Positions 44,468 to 53,009 of a stretch of DNA of 64,000 bases are shown one piece after another. Made by a program: the position numbers and the translations under genes. Source of the DNA: an uncultured Brachybacterium sp. (GTDB lineage Bacteria; Actinomycetota; Actinomycetes; Actinomycetales; Dermabacteraceae); the NCBI RefSeq assembly GCF_947500705.1, contig NZ_CANMSY010000006.1:1-64000 (forward strand). Reading direction: 5' to 3'. The first letter of the stretch is position 1, and every line of letters begins with the position of its first letter. The notes under the pieces are model-generated. The model was given only the letters and a program-made list of their open reading frames with translations, was not told where the DNA came from and ran no database searches.

Positions 44468-44848
44468 ATGACCACTCTCAGCGCCACCTTCACCGTCGAC
44501 CTGACCCCCGCCGAGATGCTCCCCGGCGCCGCTGATCGCTTCGATCTGGCCAAGACCTGGACCGGTGACCTCGCGGGCACCTCCCGAGGGGTCATGCTCA
44601 CCGCAGGGGACCCCGCGAGCGGCAGCGCCTCGTACATCGCGTCCGAGCTCTTCGAGGGCGTCCTCGACGGTCGCCGCGGCAGCCTCACCTTCCAACAGCT
44701 CGGCACCATGTCGGGCGGCGATCCGAACCTCCTCTATCTCATCGCCCCCGGCTCCGGCACCGGTGACCTCGCCGGAGTCACCGGCACGCTCACCATCGGC
44801 GTGATCGATGACGAGGGCGTCCACCAGGTCAGCATCGAGCTCGACTGA
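44468..44848 (+). CDS. DUF3224 family protein
   Basis: A 126-residue beta-rich protein of unknown function with the family segments ASELFEGVLDGRRGSLTFQQLGTM and APGSGTGDLAGVTGTLTI (an allene-oxide-cyclase-like barrel in this family, as far as I recall). No signal peptide. It is 3 nt after the GNAT gene and belongs to the block inserted before coaD. Confidence 0.8.
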   Translation: MTTLSATFTVDLTPAEMLPGAADRFDLAKTWTGDLAGTSRGVMLTAGDPASGSASYIASELFEGVLDGRRGSLTFQQLGTMSGGDPNLLYLIAPGSGTGDLAGVTGTLTIGVIDDEGVHQVSIELD

Positions 44849-44871
44849 TCAGCACCCGAGCTGATCAGCAC

Positions 44872-44877
44872 TAGAGT
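44872..44877 (+). promoter_or_regulatory. -10 element of coaD
   Basis: TAGAGT ends 6 nt before ATG 44884; leaderless start. Confidence 0.5.
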
Positions 44878-44883
44878 GGCGAT

Positions 44884-45375
44884 ATGAGCACCGTCGTCCT
44901 GCCCGGCTCGTTCGATCCCTTCACCCTGGGACACCTGGATCTCACCCGTCGGGCCGCCGCCCTCGGCCACCACGTGATCATCGCCGTCTCCCACAACCCC
45001 TCGAAGCAGGGGACGCTGGATCTCGAGACCCGCAAAGCTGCGATCACCCGGACGCTCGAGGAGAGGGACCTCTCCCAGAGCGTCGAGGTCCGCACGCTTC
45101 CCCGGGGGCTGCTGGTCGACTTCTGCCGGGAGCTCGGTGCCAGCGCCGTGGTGCGCGGGCTGCGCTCCCAGCTCGACCTCGCCTACGAGGAGCCGATGGC
45201 GCGGATGAACCATCATCTCGCGGAGGTCGACACGCTCTTCCTGCTCACCGATGCGACTCTCTCCCACATCTCCTCGTCCCTCGTGCGGGAGGTGCACGCG
45301 CTCGGAGGTGACGTCTCCGACATGCTTCCCGCCCCCTCCATGGACGCTCTTCGCACCGCCTCCGCCGTATCCTGA
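44884..45375 (+). CDS. coaD: Phosphopantetheine adenylyltransferase
   Basis: Fourth step of coenzyme A synthesis: transfers AMP from ATP to 4'-phosphopantetheine. 163 residues, with PGSFDPFTLGHLDLTRRAA (nucleotidyltransferase T/HXGH motif as LGHLD), VVRGLRSQLDLAYE and the ISSSLVREV C-terminal signature. Having its own leaderless promoter fits its separation from rsmD. Confidence 0.95.
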   Translation: MSTVVLPGSFDPFTLGHLDLTRRAAALGHHVIIAVSHNPSKQGTLDLETRKAAITRTLEERDLSQSVEVRTLPRGLLVDFCRELGASAVVRGLRSQLDLAYEEPMARMNHHLAEVDTLFLLTDATLSHISSSLVREVHALGGDVSDMLPAPSMDALRTASAVS

Positions 45376-45408
45376 GTGACCCCCTCGACACGAACAGGAC
45401 CATCACCG

Positions 45409-45981
45409 ATGTCTTCCGACCCCGCCTCCACCTCATCGCTGGACACCGCCCTGCTCTTCGACGCGGTCGACCTCATCAGCCGCACCGGAGCGCACCGTCA
45501 CGTGGACCGCACCGTCCCCGCCCCGGCCCGTGAAGCCGGCGGCATCGCGATGCAGGTCCCCGAAGGCCAGGATATCGCTGTCGAGGCGGAGCTCGAGTCC
45601 GTGGTCGAAGGGATCTACGTCCACGGGACCGTGACCGCGCACCTCGACGGCGAGTGCTCCCGCTGCCTCGACCCCGTCGAGCAGGACGTCACCGCCCGCC
45701 TCAACGAGCTCTTCATGTTCCCCGAGAAGGTGAAGGCCGACGAGAGGGAGGACTCGACCCTGCTCGAGGACGAAGCCGTCAACCTCGGCCCGCTGGTGCG
45801 TGACGCGCTCGCGATGGAGGCCGACGAACGCCCACTGTGCCGTGAGGACTGCCCCGGCCTGTGCGGCCAGTGCGGATTCCGCATGGAGGACGATCCGGAC
45901 CACCACCACGACGTCATCGATGACCGCTTCGCCGCGCTGCAGGGCCTGTTCGAGGACGAGTCGAAGAACGAGGAGGCCTGA
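45409..45981 (+). CDS. DUF177 (YceD) family protein
   Basis: A 190-residue protein of the DUF177/YceD family, linked in bacteria to 23S rRNA or ribosome biogenesis and normally encoded just upstream of rpmF. Features: GECSRCLDPVEQDVTARLNELF and a C-terminal CREDCPGLCGQCG Cys cluster likely to bind zinc. I place the start at ATG 45409; a GTG directly after the coaD stop (45376) would add 11 residues. The usual rpmF gene is missing: rnc starts within its stop. Confidence 0.85.
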   Translation: MSSDPASTSSLDTALLFDAVDLISRTGAHRHVDRTVPAPAREAGGIAMQVPEGQDIAVEAELESVVEGIYVHGTVTAHLDGECSRCLDPVEQDVTARLNELFMFPEKVKADEREDSTLLEDEAVNLGPLVRDALAMEADERPLCREDCPGLCGQCGFRMEDDPDHHHDVIDDRFAALQGLFEDESKNEEA

Positions 45982-46733
45982 TGGCGCGCAGGCGCCGCGC
46001 CACCGAGGCCGCCACCCCGCAGGGCCTGCTGGATCGCCTGCCGCTGGACGCCGGGCAGGCGGCCGATCTCAGCGAGTCCGGGCTCCTCGAGCTCGCGCTG
46101 ACCCATCGCTCCTATTCGTACGAGAACGACGGTCTGCCGCACAACGAGCGGCTCGAGTTCCTCGGCGACGCGGTGCTGCAGCTCGCGGTGACCGAGCATC
46201 TCTACGCCACCCATCCCACGCTGCCCGAAGGTGATCTCGCCCGCCGTCGCGCGGCGACCGTGAGCACGCGTGCGCTCGCCGTCATCGCCTCCAAGCTCGA
46301 CCTCGGCGCCTATGTGCGACTGGGGCGCGGCGAGGACCTCACCGGAGGCCGTGCCAAGGCATCGATCCTCGCGGACACCACCGAGGCTGTGATCGGTGCC
46401 ACCCACCTGGCACTCGGTCAGAACATCTCCCGCCACTTCGTGCTCGAGCTGCTGCGTCCCCTGCTGGACTCCGACGAGTTCCTCGAGACGGGATACGACT
46501 TCAAGTCCCGGCTGCAGGAGATCGCCGCCGCCGAGGGGGAGAGCGTCACCTACGAGATCACCGAATCCGGTCTCGAGCATCAGAAGACCTTCACCGCCAC
46601 GGTCACCGTCGAGGGGATCGTCACCGCCCGTGGAGACGGCGCCTCGAAGAAGGACTCCGAGCTCGCCGCCGCCCAGAACGCGGTGCGGGGGATCCTCGCC
46701 GAGCGCGGCGAGACCCTGATCCCGCGAGGCTGA
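45981..46733 (+). CDS. rnc: Ribonuclease III
   Basis: Cleaves double-stranded RNA in rRNA and mRNA processing. 250 residues: endonuclease domain with the signature HNERLEFLGDAVLQLAV and acidic DTTEAVIGA, then a dsRNA-binding domain (about 165-240, DFKSRLQEIAAAEGESVTYEI ... GASKKDSELAAAQNAV). It overlaps the DUF177 stop (TGATG). mutM starts 15 nt downstream. Confidence 0.95.
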   Translation: MARRRRATEAATPQGLLDRLPLDAGQAADLSESGLLELALTHRSYSYENDGLPHNERLEFLGDAVLQLAVTEHLYATHPTLPEGDLARRRAATVSTRALAVIASKLDLGAYVRLGRGEDLTGGRAKASILADTTEAVIGATHLALGQNISRHFVLELLRPLLDSDEFLETGYDFKSRLQEIAAAEGESVTYEITESGLEHQKTFTATVTVEGIVTARGDGASKKDSELAAAQNAVRGILAERGETLIPRG

Positions 46734-46748
46734 GCGGAGATAGAGCCC

Positions 46749-47687
46749 ATGCCGGAGCTGCCTGAGGTCGAGGTCGTAAGGCGGGGTCTCGAGCCCCTCA
46801 CCGTCGGCCGCACCGTCACCGGGGTCGAGCTGCTCGACTCCCGGATCATCCGCCGCCAGGCCGGGGGAGCGGACCGGTTGCGCGCCGCCCTCCTCGGCAC
46901 GACCCTCACTGCGGTGGTCCGGCGCGGGAAGTTCCTGTGGTGGCGGCTCGCCGACGAGGACGGCGCCGACACCGGCGAGGCGCTGATGGGCCATCTCGGC
47001 ATGAGCGGTCAGCTGCGGATCGGCACCGCAGGCGCCGTCCCGGCGACCGGCTCGGAGCGCTCGGAAGGTCCCGCCTCCGACCCGCTCCGCCACCGGCGCC
47101 TGTCGCTGCACCTCGACGACGCCTCCCGGGTGGACCTCATCGACCAGCGGCTGTTCGGAGGGCTGTGGACCAGTCCGCTGGTCGTGGCGGCCGACGGTGC
47201 GGTCGCGGGGACGGGCAGCCCTGATGCGCTCCTGCCGGAGGACGCTTCGCATATCGCCCGCGATCTGCTCGATCCCGCCCTCGACCTCGCGGCCGCCGCC
47301 CGTGCCCTGCGCACGCGGCGCAGCGCCGTGAAGTCGCTGCTGCTGAACCAGGAGATCGTCTCCGGGATCGGGAACATCTACGCCGATGAGGCGCTGTGGG
47401 CGGCCCGCACCCGCTTCGACACCCCCGGCACCGTGCTCAGCCAGCGGAAGGCGCTCGAGATCCTGCGCGCCGCCCGTGAGGTGATGCACCGTGCGCTCGA
47501 GGTCGGCGGGACCAGCTTCGACGCGCTGTATGTGAACGTCGACGGGCGCAGCGGGTATTTCGCCCGCTCACTGAGCGCCTACGGACGCACCGGCGAGCCC
47601 TGCCCTCGCTGCGGGGTGACGATCCGTCGGGAGCTGCACCAGAACCGCTCCTCGCACTTCTGCCCGAGGTGTCAGCGGCGACGCTGA
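46749..47687 (+). CDS. mutM: Formamidopyrimidine-DNA glycosylase
   Basis: Removes 8-oxoguanine and FAPY lesions and nicks the strand. The 312-residue protein begins PELPEVEVVRRGLEP, where the mature N-terminal Pro is the nucleophile, has the HhH-region segment LLLNQEIVSGIGNIYADEALW, and ends in a zinc finger (CPRCG ... FCPRCQRRR). An insertion of about 20 residues near residue 95 (TGSERSEGPASDPLR) is less conserved. CGGAGA precedes ATG 46749. Confidence 0.95.
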   Translation: MPELPEVEVVRRGLEPLTVGRTVTGVELLDSRIIRRQAGGADRLRAALLGTTLTAVVRRGKFLWWRLADEDGADTGEALMGHLGMSGQLRIGTAGAVPATGSERSEGPASDPLRHRRLSLHLDDASRVDLIDQRLFGGLWTSPLVVAADGAVAGTGSPDALLPEDASHIARDLLDPALDLAAAARALRTRRSAVKSLLLNQEIVSGIGNIYADEALWAARTRFDTPGTVLSQRKALEILRAAREVMHRALEVGGTSFDALYVNVDGRSGYFARSLSAYGRTGEPCPRCGVTIRRELHQNRSSHFCPRCQRRR

Positions 47688-47790
47688 TCCGGCGTCGCCG
47701 CCGTGAGCGAGGGGATCGACGAGCACGGCGCAAGGTGCGGTAGATTCGTCGAGGACACATCTCAGCAGGTGATACGAGGAAGGACGCTCT

Positions 47791-48420
47791 GTGACAGCGA
47801 CCGAACAGCAGGGCCCGATCCGCGTGATGCTGGTGGACGACCACGAGGTGGTCCGTCGCGGCATCGTCACCGTGATCGACGCCAGCGAGAAGCTGAGCGT
47901 GATCGGCGAGGCGTCCTCGGTGACCGAGGCGAACCGTCGCCTGCCCGCGATCCGGCCCGAAGTGCTGGTCGTGGACCTCCAGCTCCCGGACGGCACCGGC
48001 ATCGACGTCATGAAGACGGCCCGGGAGCTGAACCCCGAGCAGCTGATGCTGGTGCTCACCAGCTTCGACGACGACGCCGCGCTGCGCGAGTCGAAGGCGG
48101 CCGGAGCCGCCGGGCTGATGCTGAAGTCTGCGCGCTCCCAGGAGATCGTCGAGGCGATCATCGCGGTGCACGCCGGCAAGTCGATCTGGCCCCCTGACCA
48201 CGACGACGAGGGGCCGGACCTCTCGCAGTCCGATCAGCGGATCGTGGAGCTGATCGGCGACGGCCACTCCAACCGCGAGATCGCCGAGGCGCTCGGCATC
48301 GCCGAGAAGACCGTCAAGAACCGGGTCACCGTGATCCTGCAGGCGCTCGGGATGCAGCGCCGCACCCAGGTGGCGGCGCTGGTCGCCGCGCGCCGTCGCG
48401 CCGGCTGGAAGCAGCAGTAG
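47791..48420 (+). CDS. DosR/NarL-type response regulator
   Basis: A 209-residue two-component regulator. Receiver domain with VDDHEVVRRG and the phosphoacceptor Asp62 in VVDLQLPDG; C-terminal LuxR HTH (about 148-205) with GHSNREIAEALGIAEKTVKNRVTVILQALGMQRRTQ. The recognition helix EKTVKN carries the Lys and Asn residues that contact GGGAC half sites in mycobacterial DosR, so it should bind boxes of that type. The GTG start follows AGGAAGGA. It is convergent with the kinase gene (6-nt gap), an unusual layout for a pair. Control of narK and cydA is an inference. Confidence 0.85.
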   Translation: MTATEQQGPIRVMLVDDHEVVRRGIVTVIDASEKLSVIGEASSVTEANRRLPAIRPEVLVVDLQLPDGTGIDVMKTARELNPEQLMLVLTSFDDDAALRESKAAGAAGLMLKSARSQEIVEAIIAVHAGKSIWPPDHDDEGPDLSQSDQRIVELIGDGHSNREIAEALGIAEKTVKNRVTVILQALGMQRRTQVAALVAARRRAGWKQQ

Positions 48421-48426
48421 CAGCCC

Positions 48427-49578
48427 TCAGCTCGGCAGTGTCACCCGCCAGGAGATCATCGTCCCCGGCTCGAGGTTGATCGCGTCCGCCCAGCCGGAAT
48501 GACGCCGCGCCCGGGCGGACATGTTCGCCAGTCCGCTGCGCCGGCGCACCGACGGATCGATCCCTCGACCATTGTCCGAGACGTTCACCTGGACCACCCT
48601 GTCGACGCCCTCGGAGAACACCGCCACCGAGACCGCCACCGCGCTGGCATGCGCATGCCGGGCTGCATTGGCGAGGCACTCGCGCACCACCGCCACCACA
48701 TCCTCGGCGATCTCCGGCGGCAGCTCGGCATCCATCTCCGCGGGATGCGGGGGCAGCCGCATCGAGGGGACGAAGCCCAGCCCGGCGGTGGCGAGACCCA
48801 CCTCGTGACGAAGCTGTTCGGAGAGGCTGGCCACGGCGCGCTCGCGGCGCAGCGACTGCACGATCTGCCGGATCTGGGAGACGGCGTTCTCGACCCCTTG
48901 CACAGAGCTCGTGACGGAGCTGCGGATCCGGGCGTTCGACGGCGTCATGCCCGGCGCCTCGAGGGACTGGACCAGGCTCTCGAGCTCCATCCCGACGGCG
49001 AAGAGCTCCTGGATCGCGAGATCGTGGAGGTCGCGGGCGATGCGGCCGCGCTCGTCATCGATACCGCTGTCACTGTCGCGGCGCAGCGAGGGCGCGCGCA
49101 GCGTGAGGGCGATCAGGCCCGCCAGGGAGTCCAGCCGCTCGCGATCCGCGACCGTGAACGGCTCGGCATCGGCGGCGCGCAGCACCGCGAGCAGCCCGGT
49201 CCCCTGCTCGGCGGCATCGATCACGGCCAGCAGCGCCCGGCCGTCCTCCTGCCCGTTGCCGAGCTCGAAGCTGCCGATGGCTTCGAGCGCCTCGGGATCC
49301 GAACGCAGCAGGCCCTCGCCGAGGAGCGAGTCGGCGGGGATCTCCTCGCCGAGCAGGGAGTCGGCGTCCGGGCCGTCCACCATCTCGATCGCCCAGCGGG
49401 AGGGGCCCAGCGGCATCACCAGGGCGGCGCTGCGGGCGGTGAGATCGGTACGGGCGGAGCGGAGCAGCAGGTCCAGCAGGTCCTCGGTCTCACCGCCGGC
49501 GAGGACGGCACCGGCGAGATCCTGGACCCGCGGACGATGGGGGCGGGCAGGCGGGGCGGACGACGGGTGAACGGTCAA
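48427..49578 (-). CDS. DosS-like GAF histidine kinase
   Basis: A 383-residue sensor kinase with no transmembrane segment. One GAF-like domain (about residues 20-162), then HisKA_3 with RIARDLHDLAIQELF (His185) and an ATPase domain with ECLANAARHAHA (N box), DNGRGI (G1) and SGLANM. The dimerisation segment is like DosS/DevS, but between residues 15 and 184 there is no His, so the proximal haem ligand of DosS is absent; it may sense redox state or another ligand. The TTG start overlaps the cydC stop (TTGA), making the kinase the last gene of the cyd operon. A short internal duplication ADSLLGE is seen at about 72-88. Confidence 0.85.
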   Translation of the reverse strand: MTVHPSSAPPARPHRPRVQDLAGAVLAGGETEDLLDLLLRSARTDLTARSAALVMPLGPSRWAIEMVDGPDADSLLGEEIPADSLLGEGLLRSDPEALEAIGSFELGNGQEDGRALLAVIDAAEQGTGLLAVLRAADAEPFTVADRERLDSLAGLIALTLRAPSLRRDSDSGIDDERGRIARDLHDLAIQELFAVGMELESLVQSLEAPGMTPSNARIRSSVTSSVQGVENAVSQIRQIVQSLRRERAVASLSEQLRHEVGLATAGLGFVPSMRLPPHPAEMDAELPPEIAEDVVAVVRECLANAARHAHASAVAVSVAVFSEGVDRVVQVNVSDNGRGIDPSVRRRSGLANMSARARRHSGWADAINLEPGTMISWRVTLPS

Positions 49579-51278
49579 CGGTGCTCCTGAAGACAGAGGA
49601 TCGGGGTGTCGGCGGGGATCGCCTCAAGACGGTGGGTGACGACCACGACGGTGGTGGTCGCAGGGACGAGGGTGCTCCCGTCCGGGTCGAGCAGCGCGCG
49701 CAGCAGTGCGTCACCCCGCCCGGGGTCGAGGTGCTCCGTGGGCTCGTCCAGGAGCAGCACCGGCCCGCCGCGAACGACCGCACGGGCCAGCAGCAGCCGC
49801 CGTCGCTCTCCGCCGGAGATCGTCGTGCCATCCGGTCCGAGCAAGGTATCGAGCCCGCGGGGGAGGGTCGCGACCCAGTCCTCGAGGCCGACGGCCCGCA
49901 GCGCCTCCTGCACCTCGGCGTCCGTGAGATCCCCGCGCACCACCCGCAGGTTCTCTCGCAGCGTGGTGGCGAAGACGTGGCCGTCCTCGGCGAACATCGT
50001 CACCCGGGAGCGCACGTCCTGCGGGGCGAGGGAGGCGATGTCCCGGCCGCCGAGCTCCACCCGGCCCGCGAGCGGATCGAGCAGGCCTGCGAGGGTCGCC
50101 AGCAGGGTGGACTTCCCGCTGCCCGAAGGGCCGACCACCGCGAGCCGGGCTCCGGGCGGCAGGTCGAGGTCCAGCGAACGCACGCGCGGGGCATCGGCGC
50201 TCCAGCCGGCCGTGAGCCCCACCGCGCGGAGAGAGGCGGTCCCGGGGCGCTGCGGGGCCGGTGCAGCGGGTGCGGGTGCGGGCGCTGCGCCAGCTCCTCC
50301 CACGAGCTGTCCCAGGCGCTGCGCGGCAGCCGTGGAGCGGGCGTGCTGGGCAGCGGCGGCGGGCAGCGCGGTCGCCGCCTCGAAGGAGGACAGCGGCAGC
50401 AGCAGCAGGATGCCGATCTGCCCGGCCGATGCGCCGCCGTCCAGCCACAGCCCACCGGCGGCGAGCAGGGAACCGGTCACGGCGAGGATCAGCGTGAGCG
50501 GCACCGCCGCGGCGGCGACGGCCGCGGGCAGGGCGGCGCGGTCCATCGCGGCATCATGCGCCGCCTGCCGGGCGTGCAGCTGCGTCAGCGCCGCCTCGAG
50601 CCGGCCCTCGACCTGGAGCGAGGTGGCGTCATCGAGGATCTCGAGCGTCTGGGCGCTGACCCCGGCGCGGGTGGTCAGCACGGCCTGCTCGGAGAGGCGG
50701 GCGGCGCGGTGGGCGGCCACCGGCGCGAGCACGCTCGCCAGCAGCAGCGCCCCGAGCATGGCCACGGTCGCAGCCGGCGACAGGGGGGCGAAGGTCGCGA
50801 GCACGACCATCCCCATCACGATCGCGACCAGACCGGGCACGACCGCGGTGATGACGTGGTCCCCGAGCTCCTGCGCATCGTCGCCCAGACGGCTCAGCAG
50901 GTCACCGCGCCGCAGCCGGGTGAGGGTGTCATCGGTGCGGGCGGCGAGCGCGGTGAAGAGGTTCGTGCGCAGGGAGACCACGCCGCGCAGCGCGACATCG
51001 TGGGTGAGCATCCGCTCGAGCCAGCGGAACACCCCGCGGGAGACGCCGAGCGCCCGGACCATCACCACGGCGACGGTGAGGTCCAGCACTGGAGGCATCG
51101 TCCACGCACGGGTGACCAGATAGGCGGAGACCGCGGCAAGGGCGAAGGCGGAGCCGAGGGTCGCGCAGGCGGCGAGCACCGCGGCCAGCAGCCGTGCACG
51201 GGGGATCTCGAGCGCCGCCACCGCCTGGCGCAGGTCGGAGCGAGCGGGGGCGGCGGGGGTCGTCGGGGTGAAGGTCAT
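49575..51278 (-). CDS. cydC: Thiol reductant ABC exporter CydC
   Basis: Half of the CydDC heterodimer that exports cysteine/glutathione and is needed to assemble cytochrome bd. 567 residues: six membrane segments in the N-terminal part, then an ATPase with GPSGSGKST (Walker A), SGGERRRLLLARAV (signature) and VLLLDEPTEHLD (Walker B). It starts inside the cydD stop (ATGA) and its own stop overlaps the kinase start. Confidence 0.93.
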   Translation of the reverse strand: MTFTPTTPAAPARSDLRQAVAALEIPRARLLAAVLAACATLGSAFALAAVSAYLVTRAWTMPPVLDLTVAVVMVRALGVSRGVFRWLERMLTHDVALRGVVSLRTNLFTALAARTDDTLTRLRRGDLLSRLGDDAQELGDHVITAVVPGLVAIVMGMVVLATFAPLSPAATVAMLGALLLASVLAPVAAHRAARLSEQAVLTTRAGVSAQTLEILDDATSLQVEGRLEAALTQLHARQAAHDAAMDRAALPAAVAAAAVPLTLILAVTGSLLAAGGLWLDGGASAGQIGILLLLPLSSFEAATALPAAAAQHARSTAAAQRLGQLVGGAGAAPAPAPAAPAPQRPGTASLRAVGLTAGWSADAPRVRSLDLDLPPGARLAVVGPSGSGKSTLLATLAGLLDPLAGRVELGGRDIASLAPQDVRSRVTMFAEDGHVFATTLRENLRVVRGDLTDAEVQEALRAVGLEDWVATLPRGLDTLLGPDGTTISGGERRRLLLARAVVRGGPVLLLDEPTEHLDPGRGDALLRALLDPDGSTLVPATTTVVVVTHRLEAIPADTPILCLQEHR

Positions 51279-52996
51279 GAGCCGGCCTCCACGCTCGCGA
51301 CGTCATCGGCGACATCCACCAGCCGGGAGCGGTGGGCGATCACGACGACGGTCCGTCCCTGGCCGCGCAGCTCCTCGATCAGGTCGAGCACCACCTGCTC
51401 GGCGGCACCGTCGAGGTGCGCGGTGGGCTCGTCCAGGATCACCAGCGGGGCGGGGGAGAGCACGGCCCGGGTCAGAGCGAGGCGCTGCCGCTCTCCGAGC
51501 GAGATCCCGTGCCCGCCGCGACCGAGATCCGCGTCCCAGCCGCGCTCGGCGATGACCGCATCGAGTCCGGTCGCGGCGGCCGCCGCCTCCAGCTCGGCCT
51601 GGCCGACACCGGCACGGGAGCTGACGAGCACGGAACGGATCGTCCCCGGGGGCAGCACGGGACGCTGCGGCAGCCAGGCCATCTGGTCCCACAGACTGCG
51701 TCGCGAGAGCTCGCGGACGTCGGTCGCCGTGCCGTCGGCAGTGATGATCTCCGCTTTGCCCTGCTCCGGGTCCACCAGTCCCAGCAGCACCTGGACCGCC
51801 GTGGTCTTGCCGGCGCCCGAGGCGCCGGTCAGGGCGAGCACCCGCCCGGGGCGCACCGTGAGCTCGGCGGCATGCGGTGCCCAGCCCTCGCGGGAGCGCA
51901 CCGAGACCCCGCGCAGGGCGAGGGTGGAGGTGCGCAGATCCGGGGCGGGGAGTGTGCCGTCGGCCGGCGGCTGCTCATCGAGCACCTCGAAGGCCGCTGA
52001 GACCGCCGCCAGGCCGTCGGTGGAGGCGTGGTACTGCGAGCCCACGTTGCGCAGCGGCTGGTAGATCTCCGGGGCCAGCACCAGCACCGCGAGCGCGGGC
52101 GCGAGCTCCATGTCCCCGTAGACCAGCCGCATCCCGATGCTCACCGCGATCAGCGCCACGCACAGCGTCGCCAGCAGCTCGAGCACCATCGAGGAGAGGA
52201 AGGCGAACGTGAGCGAGCCCATCGCGGAGGCGCGGTGACGGTCACCGAGCTCCCGCACCGTCCTCTCCGGACCGCGCTCGCGACCCAGCGCCCGCAGCGT
52301 GGGCAGCCCATCCACCAGGTCCAGCAGCTGGGTCCACAGGGAGCGCATATCGGCGATCAGCTTCTCGGAGCGCCCTACGGTGAGCTTTCCGACCAGCACC
52401 ATGAAGAGCGGCACCAGCGGCAGCGTGACCGCCGCGATCACCGCGCTGAGCGGGTCCAGCAGACCGATGGTCAGCAGGCACAGCGGGGTCACCGTGAGCG
52501 AGAGCAGCAGCTGCGGGACATATCCCACCAGATAGGGGCGGAGGTTCTCGATGCCGGTGGTGGCCAGCGCCGTGAGGTCCGCACCGCGGCCGGCACCGGC
52601 GCGCGGACCGAGGGACGCGGCGTGGCGCACGATCCTCCCGCGCAGCTCGCTGATCGCCGCAGTCGCAGCACGGTGGGCCGTGGCCTCCTCGAGGAGCACG
52701 GCGCCGGCCCGCACCGCGAGCGCCAGGACGAGCACCAGCAGCAGGGCCGGCGCGTCCTGGGGGACGTCGCGCTCGGTCAGGAGCTGGGCGCCGAGGCGAG
52801 CGATGACCAGGGCGGTGACGATGATGCAGGCGGACTGGACGAGTCCCAGCACCACGGACCGAGCGAGATGGCGTCGGGCCGCTCGCACCTCCCGCACCAG
52901 GCGGGGGTCCAGCGGTGCCCGGCTCCGCCGCGGCGCCGGGTCGGCGGCGGGGTCGGCGGAGCGGGCCATGGTGGGCTCTGCGGTCGCGGTGGTCAT
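51275..52996 (-). CDS. cydD: Thiol reductant ABC exporter CydD
   Basis: Partner of CydC. 573 residues: Arg-rich cytosolic N-terminus, membrane domain, then an ATPase with TGASGAGKTT (Walker A), the signature as SLGERQRLALTRAVL (less common first residues) and VILDEPTAHLD (Walker B). ATG 52996 lacks a ribosome-binding site, but CAGACT lies 7 nt upstream, so an internal leaderless promoter could give extra cydDC-kinase transcript. Confidence 0.92.
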   Translation of the reverse strand: MTTATAEPTMARSADPAADPAPRRSRAPLDPRLVREVRAARRHLARSVVLGLVQSACIIVTALVIARLGAQLLTERDVPQDAPALLLVLVLALAVRAGAVLLEEATAHRAATAAISELRGRIVRHAASLGPRAGAGRGADLTALATTGIENLRPYLVGYVPQLLLSLTVTPLCLLTIGLLDPLSAVIAAVTLPLVPLFMVLVGKLTVGRSEKLIADMRSLWTQLLDLVDGLPTLRALGRERGPERTVRELGDRHRASAMGSLTFAFLSSMVLELLATLCVALIAVSIGMRLVYGDMELAPALAVLVLAPEIYQPLRNVGSQYHASTDGLAAVSAAFEVLDEQPPADGTLPAPDLRTSTLALRGVSVRSREGWAPHAAELTVRPGRVLALTGASGAGKTTAVQVLLGLVDPEQGKAEIITADGTATDVRELSRRSLWDQMAWLPQRPVLPPGTIRSVLVSSRAGVGQAELEAAAAATGLDAVIAERGWDADLGRGGHGISLGERQRLALTRAVLSPAPLVILDEPTAHLDGAAEQVVLDLIEELRGQGRTVVVIAHRSRLVDVADDVASVEAGS

Positions 52997-53003
52997 CGGG
53001 ATC

Positions 53004-53009
53004 AGTCTG
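53004..53009 (-). promoter_or_regulatory. Possible internal -10 before cydD
   Basis: CAGACT on the minus strand, 7 nt before ATG 52996, in the 13-nt gap after cydB. Confidence 0.35.

Noticed and set aside
42224-44848. Prophage or integrative element around the HNH gene
   Set aside because: No integrase, transposase, tRNA target or flanking repeat was found; only a small insertion is supported.
48427-49578. Naming the kinase DosS as an oxygen-sensing haem protein
   Set aside because: No histidine exists in the GAF domain, so the haem ligand of DosS is missing.
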